DNA of 6,331 nucleotides, taken from the NCBI GenBank assembly GCA_002439735.1, contig DJPG01000047.1:1-6331 (forward strand), in the 5' to 3' direction. The number at the start of each line of letters is the position of its first letter. Within the stretch, counting starts at the first letter, position 1. The translations under genes and the position numbers were made by a program. Source of the stretch: Firmicutes bacterium UBA6418 (GTDB lineage: Bacteria; Bacillota; Clostridia; Peptostreptococcales; Anaerovoracaceae). Under the pieces are notes generated by a model that saw only the letters and a program-made list of their open reading frames with translations, had not been told where the DNA came from and ran no database searches. Positions 1 through 5,113 of the stretch are shown here, piece after piece.

Positions 1-2
1 CT

Positions 3-206
3 TATATATTAGCGCTTACAAGCACAGAAGCCTATGATGCTGCAACTGCGCGGAGGGATTTTCTTATTGCAGCAGCCCCCGTTCTTCTGGACATGGCAGA
101 CAGAAAGCTCGAAGATGACGACCGCCGCAAAGAGCTGAAGACCGTATGGCGCAAGAAGCCATACAAAGGAATTCTGACCATCGGCAACGTCGCCTCTCTC
201 TATTAG
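3..206 (+). CDS. C-terminal end of an unrecognised protein (5' partial)
   Basis: An open frame enters from the left edge and ends at TAG (204-206), giving 67 residues that finish in GILTIGNVASLY. The visible part is alanine-rich and then strongly charged (a run of Asp/Arg/Lys/Glu around DRKLEDDDRRKELK), which suggests a helical cytoplasmic segment. I see no motif that identifies a family. The frame stays open beyond the TAG for 27 more codons straight into the topoisomerase-type zinc-repeat gene that starts at 288. This could therefore be the front part of a longer protein interrupted by a stop, or just the preceding gene of the same operon. I cannot tell which from the C-terminus alone. Confidence 0.55.
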   Translation, partial: YILALTSTEAYDAATARRDFLIAAAPVLLDMADRKLEDDDRRKELKTVWRKKPYKGILTIGNVASLY

Positions 207-228
207 GCAAAATGCACAGCACAGTTTT

Positions 229-252
229 CGGAGAAAGATACGGAGAAAGATA
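229..252 (+). repeat. Perfect 12-bp tandem duplication
   Basis: The 12-mer CGGAGAAAGATA occurs twice back to back (229-240 and 241-252). It lies between the TAG at 204-206 and the GTG at 288. Being four codons long, it keeps the frame shared by both flanking ORFs, reading SEKDTEKD across the junction. It looks like a slippage duplication. Confidence 0.8.
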
Positions 253-287
253 TTATCTTTGCGTTCAAATCAGAAGGGGAGAGGGCT

Positions 288-593
288 GTGGGTAAGTGTC
301 CGCGCTGCGGGCGCAATGTCATCGAGAACTCAAAAGGCTATGGCTGCGCAGGATACGCAGAGAATGATAGATGCGGCTTTTTCCTGAGTAAGACAACCCC
401 GATTCTGGAGAAGGCGAAAAAGACCGTCACGAGGAAAATGGCGGAAAAACTCTTGAAAGAAGGCAAGGTCCATGTAAGCGGCCTCATCTCAAAGACCGGC
501 AACGTCTATAACGCAGACTTGAGACTGAATGACAATGGACGGTTTGTTCGCTTGGACCTGGAGCTTGAGAAACGCTCCTGTTCAAAAAAGTAG
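288..593 (+). CDS. Small topoisomerase C-terminal-repeat (zinc) protein
   Basis: This 101-residue protein starts with CPRCG (C4, C7) and has two more cysteines at C20 and C29, a four-cysteine zinc-ribbon pattern. It is followed by a charged segment with KMAEKLLKEGKV and then a strand-rich part (VSGLISKTGNVYNADLRL, FVRLDLELE). This order matches the C-terminal repeat of topoisomerase III-like proteins on Firmicutes conjugative elements (family I would name Toprim_Crpt). In those proteins it probably aids nucleic-acid binding; here the topoisomerase catalytic domains are absent. The GTG start is chosen because a purine-rich site (AGAAGGGGAGAGG) lies just before it. However, the same frame is open upstream to the TAG at 204, so this may be the detached tail of a larger gene. 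A stand-alone accessory protein is the alternative. Confidence 0.7.
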   Translation: MGKCPRCGRNVIENSKGYGCAGYAENDRCGFFLSKTTPILEKAKKTVTRKMAEKLLKEGKVHVSGLISKTGNVYNADLRLNDNGRFVRLDLELEKRSCSKK

Positions 594-663
594 GCTCGAA
601 AAAGGAAGAGAAAAAAGGATTAAGTATCTGATTGTTACAGAACGGGGACAGTGACCTTTCTGC

Positions 664-692
664 TTGACTAAACACAGAAAGTGTGATACTAT
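664..692 (+). promoter_or_regulatory. Sigma-A promoter for the structured RNA
   Basis: TTGACT (664-669, 5/6 to consensus) and TACTAT (687-692, 4/6) are separated by exactly 17 bp. Expected transcription start is about 698-700. No ribosome site with a convincing ORF follows, but a series of RNA helices does. That is why I assign the promoter to the non-coding RNA. Confidence 0.65.
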
Positions 693-817
693 GTTGACGC
701 ATTTGAAGCTCTGCATTATCCCGGAATCTTGTCTGCCGGGCTTGAAGGGTTTTCCCGGAAACGGGATGGAGAGAAATCCTTCACAGTGGAATCGACTCTC
801 CATGATGAAGCTGCTTT

Positions 818-933
818 CCGGCGTATGGCTGAGAAACGGTGTCGCAGAACTCCTGGTTAAAGCTTGTTTTTCTCGTAATCTCACCAAAGAACTCTGTTTC
901 TGAGATCCAAATCCGTGGATACCGGCGTATGGC
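818..933 (+). repeat. 12-nt direct repeat inside the structured RNA
   Basis: CCGGCGTATGGC occurs at 818-829 and again, identically, at 922-933, 104 nt apart. In both copies the leading CCG can pair with a CGG a little downstream (837-839 and 939-941), so the repeat may be the same hairpin module used twice in the RNA. Confidence 0.7.
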
Positions 934-1177
934 AGAAGCGGACACGCGATAGAAGATATGGGACAAATGGCGAGAGTGCGAGCGTCACGGCTGCGACTAT
1001 AATGCAATACCGCACATGATTTGGATTGTACTCCGTCATGTGTGGTATTTTCATAAATGGATTCATATCTGTACGAAAAGCCAGGTGACAAAACACGCAT
1101 AATGCGATATAGTGAGCTTTTTATACCGAAAGATCTGAAACACCCCGGCAGAAAAAACAGAATATGGAGCTGTAAGA

Positions 1178-1218
1178 CACCTGCCGTTTTCGACTTTGAA
1201 GATAGCGGGTGCTTTTTT
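1178..1218 (+). terminator. Intrinsic terminator of the structured RNA
   Basis: CACCTGC (1178-1184) pairs with GCGGGTG (1205-1211), seven pairs with one G-U, followed by C and a run of six T (1213-1218). The left arm is shared with an upstream competing stem, CGGCAG (1146-1151) with CTGCCG (1181-1186), so the two structures cannot form together. Confidence 0.65.
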
Positions 1219-1233
1219 ATTTCTGCGGAAAGA

Positions 1234-1267
1234 AAAATGCACCCGGCGTTTGTACCGAGTGCATTTT
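1234..1267 (-). terminator. Terminator of the toxin-antitoxin operon, possibly bidirectional
   Basis: AAAATGCAC (1234-1242) and GTGCATTTT (1259-1267) form a perfect 9-bp stem with an inner CGG/CCG pairing. It begins two bases beyond the toxin stop codon (1269-1271). Read on the minus strand the hairpin ends in a T-rich run (complement of 1233-1237). Read on the plus strand it ends in TTTTCTT, so it may also act as a backstop for the RNA from the left. Confidence 0.75.
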
Positions 1268-1268
1268 C

Positions 1269-1556
1269 TTACTTTCCAAATAAATCGCTGTGCGTTCCTG
1301 TCCGGGATAATGTCAAGACGAGCAAATCGTTCTCAATCCGATAGACCAATAGCCAATCCGGCTGAATGTGGCACTCACGATGTCCGACCCAGTTTCCGGT
1401 TAAAGCGTGGTCTTTATTCTTTTCTGGAAGCTGTTCGCCGCTTGCCAGTTTGCGAATGATGTCATCCAGAAGGTCAATATCAAGATGACGTTTCATCGCC
1501 AGCTTGTAGTCCTTCTTAAATTGATTTGTCCAAACAATGTCTAAATGGTTACTCAT
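1269..1556 (-). CDS. yafQ: YafQ-family RelE-like mRNA interferase toxin
   Basis: This 95-residue protein matches the YafQ branch of the RelE superfamily in length and pattern. YafQ toxins bind the ribosome and cut mRNA during translation. The residues that matter in E. coli YafQ have visible counterparts: H50 (in DHALTGNW), H63, D67 and W68 (in ECHIQPDWLLVY), a late histidine at H89 and a phenylalanine at F93 near the C-terminus. The protein therefore appears full length and intact. Its ATG overlaps the antitoxin stop by four bases (ATGA), the usual coupled order with the antitoxin first. A strong hairpin terminator starts two bases after the stop. I am confident of the family; activity and target codons cannot be read from sequence. 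Confidence 0.93.
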   Translation of the reverse strand: MSNHLDIVWTNQFKKDYKLAMKRHLDIDLLDDIIRKLASGEQLPEKNKDHALTGNWVGHRECHIQPDWLLVYRIENDLLVLTLSRTGTHSDLFGK

Positions 1557-1828
1557 TCTTTTAACGCCCTCAATGCTTCCTCTACATCCGAGTAGCGTTT
1601 TACAGACGGATCACGGGCAATGCGTTCTGCTTCCAGCATTGCTGCCATCGTTTCCTTGTTCGGCTGCTCTATGCGAACATCAAAAGGAAAACCGCCGACA
1701 CGGAGCGACTGGCGAAGAAACACATTGATAGCGGTAGTAAGGTTGATACCTAATTCACCATACATTGCTTCGCACTGTTTCTTAATGTCGCTGTCCATAC
1801 GGACACTGAAATTAGTTGTGGTAGCCAT
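1553..1828 (-). CDS. dinJ: DinJ/RelB-family antitoxin
   Basis: This 91-residue protein has an N-terminal ribbon-helix-helix segment (TNFSVRMDSDIKKQCEAMY, then ELGINLTTAINVFLRQSLRVG), as in DinJ/RelB antitoxins. The acidic, helical C-terminal half would wrap and neutralise the YafQ-like toxin. The RHH part binds DNA as a dimer, and antitoxin plus toxin normally represses the operon. I chose the ATG at 1828 because the ribosome site GGAAAGGAG (complement of about 1838-1846) lies nine bases before it. A TTG three codons upstream directly abuts the ribosome site and is implausible. The gene overlaps the toxin start by four bases. Confidence 0.93.
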   Translation of the reverse strand: MATTTNFSVRMDSDIKKQCEAMYGELGINLTTAINVFLRQSLRVGGFPFDVRIEQPNKETMAAMLEAERIARDPSVKRYSDVEEALRALKE

Positions 1829-1851
1829 GAATGTCAACTCCTTTCCTTGCT

Positions 1852-1885
1852 ATTGCACTTATATTATATGTGATTTGCATTGCAC
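1852..1885. promoter_or_regulatory. Possible antitoxin operator: paired ATTGCAC boxes
   Basis: ATTGCAC occurs at 1852-1858 and 1879-1885 (27 bp apart), with a partial TTGCAT at 1875-1880. The boxes flank the -10 element, where ribbon-helix-helix antitoxins commonly bind. This is a position-based inference; no protected site is known. Confidence 0.35.
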
Positions 1886-1891
1886 AGTCAA
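1863..1891 (-). promoter_or_regulatory. Promoter of the dinJ-yafQ operon
   Basis: On the minus strand, TTGACT (complement of 1886-1891) and a perfect TATAAT (complement of 1863-1868) are 17 bp apart. It sits about 35 bp upstream of the antitoxin start. It is the best promoter in the intergenic region. Confidence 0.85.
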
Positions 1892-1947
1892 TCTATTAGA
1901 TGGAAAATTCACAGAAAAGTCAATAATTTTTTTGGAGGAACAGCCTA

Positions 1948-2188
1948 TTGAATGTATTTGAAGCGGTCAAACAGAACTTGACCACCCGACAGGCGGCAGA
2001 GATGTACGGCATTCACGTCAGCCGTCACGGCATGGCAGTCTGCCCGTTTCGGTATCAGCTATGACAACAAACAGAAGCACAGAGCCAAGCCCCATATCCG
2101 AGAGTCTGCCCCGGCGCAGAGATACCACCAGGAAGAAGCGGAATGTGTTGGCGTTCTCTGCCATATAGAAGATACTAAACACACGTAA
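1948..2188 (+). pseudogene. CHC2 zinc-finger primase remnant, internally deleted and truncated
   Basis: A GGAGG site (1934-1938) precedes a TTG start at 1948 by nine bases. The first residues read LNVFEAVKQNLTTRQAAEMYGI, then HVSRHGMAVCPF. This is the start of the CHC2 zinc-finger, DnaG-like primase protein found on Firmicutes conjugative elements. The normal frame ends at TGA (2062-2064) after 38 residues. From about 2030 the family resemblance continues in the next frame (ARFGISYDNKQKHR, then QRYHQEEAECVGVLCHIED) up to TAA at 2186-2188. The cysteine/histidine zinc-finger core expected between the two halves is missing. The simplest reading is a deletion of roughly 150 bp that also shifted the frame, followed by loss of the 3' end. 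It cannot encode a working primase. Confidence 0.75.
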
Positions 2189-2286
2189 AACATTATATTC
2201 TAAAGAAAAAGAACTGACCTGCTTTTGCGATTTGCTTATTCCAAAAAAAGACGGAAAAAAGCAAGCGAAAGCGACTGCCGAATAGG

Positions 2287-2315
2287 TTGACAAATGAAGA
2301 ATAAAAAGCTAAAAT
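2287..2315 (+). promoter_or_regulatory. Strong sigma-A promoter upstream of the small membrane protein
   Basis: TTGACA (2287-2292, perfect) and TAAAAT (2310-2315, 5/6) are 17 bp apart. Expected start is near 2322. An ATG at 2294 lies inside this promoter, so it cannot be the start used by this transcript. That favours the ATG at 2390. The roughly 100 bp between the primase remnant (ending 2188) and this promoter show nothing else. Confidence 0.8.
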
Positions 2316-2389
2316 ATTGGCATCCGACTATAATTGAGGAAAGGAGAACCAGCGCTGTTCGGATTATAAAGCGTTGGATACCGAACGCA

Positions 2390-2776
2390 ATGAAAAAGAA
2401 ATTTTCCGGTCTGATCCTTGCTTTGGTCATGGTATTCTCTCTTGCGCTTCCCGTATATGCTGCCGAAGGCTCCGAAACTGCTGAACCTACGGAAGCGGTG
2501 GAGGAAGTTGAGGAGGTCCAGGAGGTCGCAGATACCGTCGCCCCCTCTCAAGCGGAAGATGCTGCTGAGGCTGCGGACTCTTCCGAAGCCGCCACGGAGG
2601 CTGCATCTGCGGAGACCACCGCTCCCGCAGAAGCGGAGACCGCCGCCAGGAGTGGGATGTCTCCCACCATGATCTTCTGTCTTGTGCTGATTGTCTTCGG
2701 CCTGCTCATCGTAACTCAGAGCAAGAATCTGAGCAAGATTGGCAAGAAGATGAAGAAGAACAAAGAGAAGAAGTAA
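2390..2776 (+). CDS. Secreted, membrane-anchored Ala/Glu-rich small protein
   Basis: With the start at 2390 the product is 128 residues. Residues 1-25 form a clear signal peptide (MKKK, hydrophobic core LILALVMVFSLALP, then VYAA as the likely cleavage site). Residues 26-89 are low-complexity and very rich in Ala, Glu and Thr, predicted disordered and outside the cell. A single membrane segment follows (about 93-110, MIFCLVLIVFGLLIV), then a Lys-rich tail (SKIGKKMKKNKEKK) that would face the cytoplasm. This is type I membrane topology. The upstream promoter overlaps the only longer start (2294), hence the shorter choice, although the ribosome site before 2390 is weak. The layout resembles short DUF4366-type proteins of conjugative elements, but that match is only by architecture. 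An intrinsic terminator begins 12 bases after the stop. Function unknown. Confidence 0.75.
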   Translation: MKKKFSGLILALVMVFSLALPVYAAEGSETAEPTEAVEEVEEVQEVADTVAPSQAEDAAEAADSSEAATEAASAETTAPAEAETAARSGMSPTMIFCLVLIVFGLLIVTQSKNLSKIGKKMKKNKEKK

Positions 2777-2788
2777 GCGCCCGCAATT

Positions 2789-2824
2789 AAGCAGCCGTCC
2801 TCATGCGGGGGCGGTTGCTTTTTT
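2789..2824 (+). terminator. Intrinsic terminator after the membrane protein
   Basis: AAGCAGCCG (2789-2797) pairs with CGGTTGCTT (2812-2820), nine pairs with one G-U, and leads into a run of T ending at 2824. The loop holds further G/C pairing potential. The next gene's ribosome site begins only about 13 bases later, so this may act as a partial terminator within a longer transcript. Confidence 0.8.
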
Positions 2825-2851
2825 CGTGAAAGAAGGGAAGGAGTGCAGGAT

Positions 2852-3142
2852 ATGGGGAAATTGGTAAGTGCTAAAACAGCAGCGGCAAGAATGCTGAAAG
2901 CATACGGAAAGAGATACAGCTATACATGCAGCAGCTGCTGCAACTGTCAGAAAACGAGCTATGCCGAGCGTGCCTGCATTGCATACAGCGACCGTCTGGC
3001 ATGGAACAAATTTGAGAAAGCCTGCGGATTGTACAATAGACCGTTTTATGGAATGAAACCGCAGCTGAAGCAGCTGGAGCGAGTCTATGGGGAAGACAGA
3101 GAACAGCCCCAGAATGATTTTGAACAATTCGGCTTTTTCTGA
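2852..3142 (+). CDS. Small Cys-cluster protein, family not recognised
   Basis: The 96-residue product contains a tight cysteine cluster, CSSCCNC, followed by single cysteines in ERACIAY and EKACGLYN. The spacing would suit a zinc-binding fold. I do not recognise a named family, though similar small cysteine proteins occur on gut Firmicutes mobile elements. The ATG at 2852 is preferred over a GTG at 2843, because AAGGAG (2838-2843) is eight bases before the ATG but overlaps the GTG. The N-terminus is basic (AKTAAARMLKAYGKRY). No signal peptide or membrane segment is visible, so it is probably cytoplasmic. It heads a packed plus-strand gene run and has no room for a promoter between it and the preceding terminator. 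Confidence 0.65.
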   Translation: MGKLVSAKTAAARMLKAYGKRYSYTCSSCCNCQKTSYAERACIAYSDRLAWNKFEKACGLYNRPFYGMKPQLKQLERVYGEDREQPQNDFEQFGFF

Positions 3143-3162
3143 ACCCAAAAGGGAGTTATGGT

Positions 3163-3366
3163 ATGAAACACAAGATAGACAAAACGCTCTCACCGGCAGA
3201 ACAGGAAAGAATCAGAAAGCAGCGCGTCATGGAATCGCAAATGCGGTCTCATGCGTCCAGAAAAGCCAGACATGCGAAGCTGTTAGAGGAACAGCCCGCA
3301 AGGAATTTTGAAAATAACCCGGATTTTCGGAAAATCATAAATGCAATCAAGGAGGAGAGAAAATGA
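3163..3366 (+). CDS. Small basic helical protein, function unknown
   Basis: This 67-residue, strongly charged protein (many Lys, Arg and Glu, few hydrophobics) is probably almost entirely helical. A GGGAG site lies seven bases before the ATG. Its TGA overlaps the ATG of the kinase-like gene by four bases (ATGA), which implies translational coupling. It may be a small partner or regulator of that protein, but nothing in the sequence shows this directly. Good ribosome site, coupling and context make it a likely real gene. Confidence 0.65.
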   Translation: MKHKIDKTLSPAEQERIRKQRVMESQMRSHASRKARHAKLLEEQPARNFENNPDFRKIINAIKEERK

Positions 3367-4412
3367 GTACGCAGCGGGTAAGCCTGACCGACGCTTGTAC
3401 CGGGGAAAATCTTCGGCACGAACTGTATTACGGCGATATGTACCGCATCAAAACAACAGTCGATGCAAAAAAAGAGGGGTGGCGGGATGTCCTTCATATC
3501 AGCATTCCGTTTTCTCCGAGAAAGGAGGTCGAATTCATGCGCCGGTTCCATGTGGACCGGAGCGAACTGGATGATTTCTACAAGAATCTGATCCAGGCGG
3601 TATACAGACATGAGGCAATTTCCAGAGCCATGCTGGAGTCGGATTCTGAATCTCTGAAAAAGAGCGCCATTGATTACACGACAGCGGAAGTTATTATGAA
3701 GGATGAGCAGAACCCGAAAAAGGGCGTGGACATCTTCCTGGTCCAGAACATGGCGGATCCCTTCACCAAGACCGCCGAGTTCAACAGCAGTGGAACAAAT
3801 CTGAATACCGTCCTGAATCTGGGCATCCGTATGCTGGCGATCATCAAGCAGATGTCCGAGCACAATATGACCATGGGTGTTATCGATATTGACTCTCTTT
3901 TTCTGGAAAGCAATACGGCAGGGGAGAAGACCGGCTTCACGCTGAAGGATGGATTCTTCTTCTACAGCACGATGCCCGGAAAGAAGCCGCCCGTTCTGAC
4001 GAAGGATACGGAGCCGTATGTGCTGCCTTACCTCTATAGCGGAGAAGTGGAGCAGGATGCCAATACTGACGTATATATGCTCTGTAAGCTCCTCTGGGTC
4101 ATTCTGGACGGCAAACACTATGCCGACGACTGCTCTGTGGACATCAATACAGACCCGCAGCCCAAATATGCGCCGGACGACCTTTGCGACGCACTGAAAG
4201 CCGGTATGGATATCGGCTACGCTGCCTATAAGCAGCTCAATACCGTTCTGCGCGGCATCTCCAAGCAGATCAAGACCGGCGTGAGAGAGAATGTTCGCAT
4301 TCCCTTTGCAGCCCCCTCTTATTTGGCATCAACCTTCAGAAACTTTACAGGAGCAGTATACAATCATCGGCGGTTTTGCCTGTGGTTTACTCATGACCGA
4401 CGCTGGACTTGA
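3363..4412 (+). CDS. Degenerate protein-kinase-like protein with out-of-frame C-terminus
   Basis: The 349-residue product has an AGGAGG site and an ATG overlapping the previous gene. From about residue 110 it follows the order of a protein-kinase fold. A hinge-like DIFLVQNMADPF is at 123-134 and a helix at 147-168. MGVIDIDSLFL (171-181) stands where the catalytic loop would be, and FTLKDGFFF (192-200) stands in for the DFG region. EPYVLPYLYSGE (217-228) and ANTDVYMLCKLLWVILDG (233-250) resemble the APE region and following helix. There is no glycine-rich loop or HRD motif, so if this is a kinase fold it is probably a pseudokinase. The kinase reading is my inference. The last 20 or so residues (after about 325) are the next gene's conserved nucleotidyltransferase motif read in another frame. 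The natural C-terminus therefore looks lost or replaced. Confidence 0.6.
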   Translation: MSTQRVSLTDACTGENLRHELYYGDMYRIKTTVDAKKEGWRDVLHISIPFSPRKEVEFMRRFHVDRSELDDFYKNLIQAVYRHEAISRAMLESDSESLKKSAIDYTTAEVIMKDEQNPKKGVDIFLVQNMADPFTKTAEFNSSGTNLNTVLNLGIRMLAIIKQMSEHNMTMGVIDIDSLFLESNTAGEKTGFTLKDGFFFYSTMPGKKPPVLTKDTEPYVLPYLYSGEVEQDANTDVYMLCKLLWVILDGKHYADDCSVDINTDPQPKYAPDDLCDALKAGMDIGYAAYKQLNTVLRGISKQIKTGVRENVRIPFAAPSYLASTFRNFTGAVYNHRRFCLWFTHDRRWT

Positions 4413-5091
4413 TTTTCGCCAGACTGTAGATATTGACATGGTTCTTACCGTCGAGGCAATGACGACTGAGTTTGCCAACGCCTTCTGGGCTTTTATTGAA
4501 GATGGCGGATATCAGGCCAGGCAGCGCAGTAACGGAAAGCCGGAGTTTTATCGGTTTGTGAATCCGACGAATCCGGCTTATCCAAAAATGATTGAGCTTT
4601 TTTCAAGGCTGCAAAACAATGTAAGGCTCCAGCCAAATACGCATTTGATGCCCTTACATATTGACGATGAGGTTTCTAGCCTTTCTGCGATCCTGCTTGA
4701 CGATGACTATTACCACTTTTTGCTGGACGGCAGAACGGAAGCAGACGGTATCTCCATTCTGGATGCGGAACACATCATCCCTCTCAAAATGAAGGCTTGG
4801 CTGGATCTGCGAGATAAAAAGGAACAGGGAATCCATGTGAATTCCAGAGATATACGAAAACACCGGTTGGATGTTTTTCGGCTGTTTCCGCTGATTCGGG
4901 AAGACCTGCGAATTGTGGTTCCCGAATCTGTCAATAACGATATTCAGAACTTCATATCCGAAATCAAGGAAACAGATATTCGGCTGATTGACATTGGAAT
5001 CTCTCGTTCTAAAGAGTCTATTCTGGATATTTACAGCAAGATGTATATTGCGCAAGTGGGTGATAAATCTTCTCCAGAAGGACAAGGATAA
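4291..5091 (+). CDS. AbiEii-like nucleotidyltransferase, 5' end overlapping the kinase-like gene
   Basis: The 266-residue ORF carries the nucleotidyltransferase signature: YTIIGGFACGLL (glycine motif G27-G28), then FRQTVDIDM with R43, T45 and the metal-binding pair D47/D49. AbiEii-type toxins with this fold transfer nucleotides, in some cases onto tRNA, and commonly pair with an antitoxin. A later DAEHIIPLKMKAWLDLRDK helix is also typical, with a lysine region that in relatives contributes to the active site. The first 17 or so residues (MFAFPLQPPLIWHQPSE) do not look native. The ATG at 4291 lies 122 bases inside the kinase-like gene with only a weak GAGAG before it. No better in-frame start precedes the motif. 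The original N-terminus has probably been replaced by a deletion junction. No AbiEi-type antitoxin is visible beside it. Confidence 0.8.
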   Translation: MFAFPLQPPLIWHQPSETLQEQYTIIGGFACGLLMTDAGLDFRQTVDIDMVLTVEAMTTEFANAFWAFIEDGGYQARQRSNGKPEFYRFVNPTNPAYPKMIELFSRLQNNVRLQPNTHLMPLHIDDEVSSLSAILLDDDYYHFLLDGRTEADGISILDAEHIIPLKMKAWLDLRDKKEQGIHVNSRDIRKHRLDVFRLFPLIREDLRIVVPESVNNDIQNFISEIKETDIRLIDIGISRSKESILDIYSKMYIAQVGDKSSPEGQG

Positions 5092-5113
5092 GTAATTATT
5101 TTGGAGGTGCGCC

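Larger units (their letters stand above)
699..1218 (+). ncRNA. Putative large structured non-coding RNA (~520 nt)
   Basis: This stretch has its own promoter, an intrinsic terminator and no credible ORF, and is packed with compatible helices found by eye. An enclosing helix pairs GCATTAT (713-719) with ATAATGC (999-1005). Inside it are CCCGG/CCGGG (720-724/736-740), a GAAA-tetraloop hairpin TCCCG-GAAA-CGGGA (753-766), and TGGAGAG/CTCTCCA (767-773/796-802). A helix GTCGCAG/CTGCGAC (841-847/991-997) encloses ATCTCA/TGAGAT (878-883/901-906). A 14-bp hairpin with one G-U (1006-1019/1036-1049) abuts the enclosing helix directly. A further stem with one mismatch pairs 1071-1081 with 1116-1126. Size, complexity and mobile-element context recall the large ornate RNAs ROOL and GOLLD, but I do not recognise a family signature. 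It could be new, a diverged ROOL, or a decayed gene with chance pairings. An alternative 3' end is near 1053, where TTTT follows the 14-bp hairpin. Role unknown. Confidence 0.6.

Noticed and set aside
1006..1053. 14-bp hairpin plus TTTT as the main terminator of the RNA
   Set aside because: The T run is only four long and structured sequence continues beyond; the stem at 1178-1211 with six T is a better terminator. It remains a possible alternative end.
699..1218. Group II or group I intron, or CRISPR array, as explanation of the structured region
   Set aside because: I see no domain V-like hairpin, no intron-encoded protein, and only one repeated 12-mer pair without regular spacers.
582..1344. 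Several ORFs of 60-170 codons on both strands in the RNA region
   Set aside because: None has a good ribosome site or protein-like composition, and they overlap each other and the nested helices; the region fits a non-coding RNA better.
1829..1837. TTG start three codons before the antitoxin ATG
   Set aside because: It directly follows the ribosome site with no spacing, whereas the ATG at 1828 is nine bases away.
2294..2389. Upstream ATG start giving a 160-residue membrane protein
   Set aside because: The ATG lies within the 2287-2315 promoter and lacks a ribosome site; the extra 32 residues would also bury the signal peptide behind a charged extension.
3249..4118. 289-codon open frame on the minus strand
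   Set aside because: It is antisense to the kinase-like gene, which has an AGGAGG site and a coupled start; the minus-strand product looks like a shadow and has no family features.
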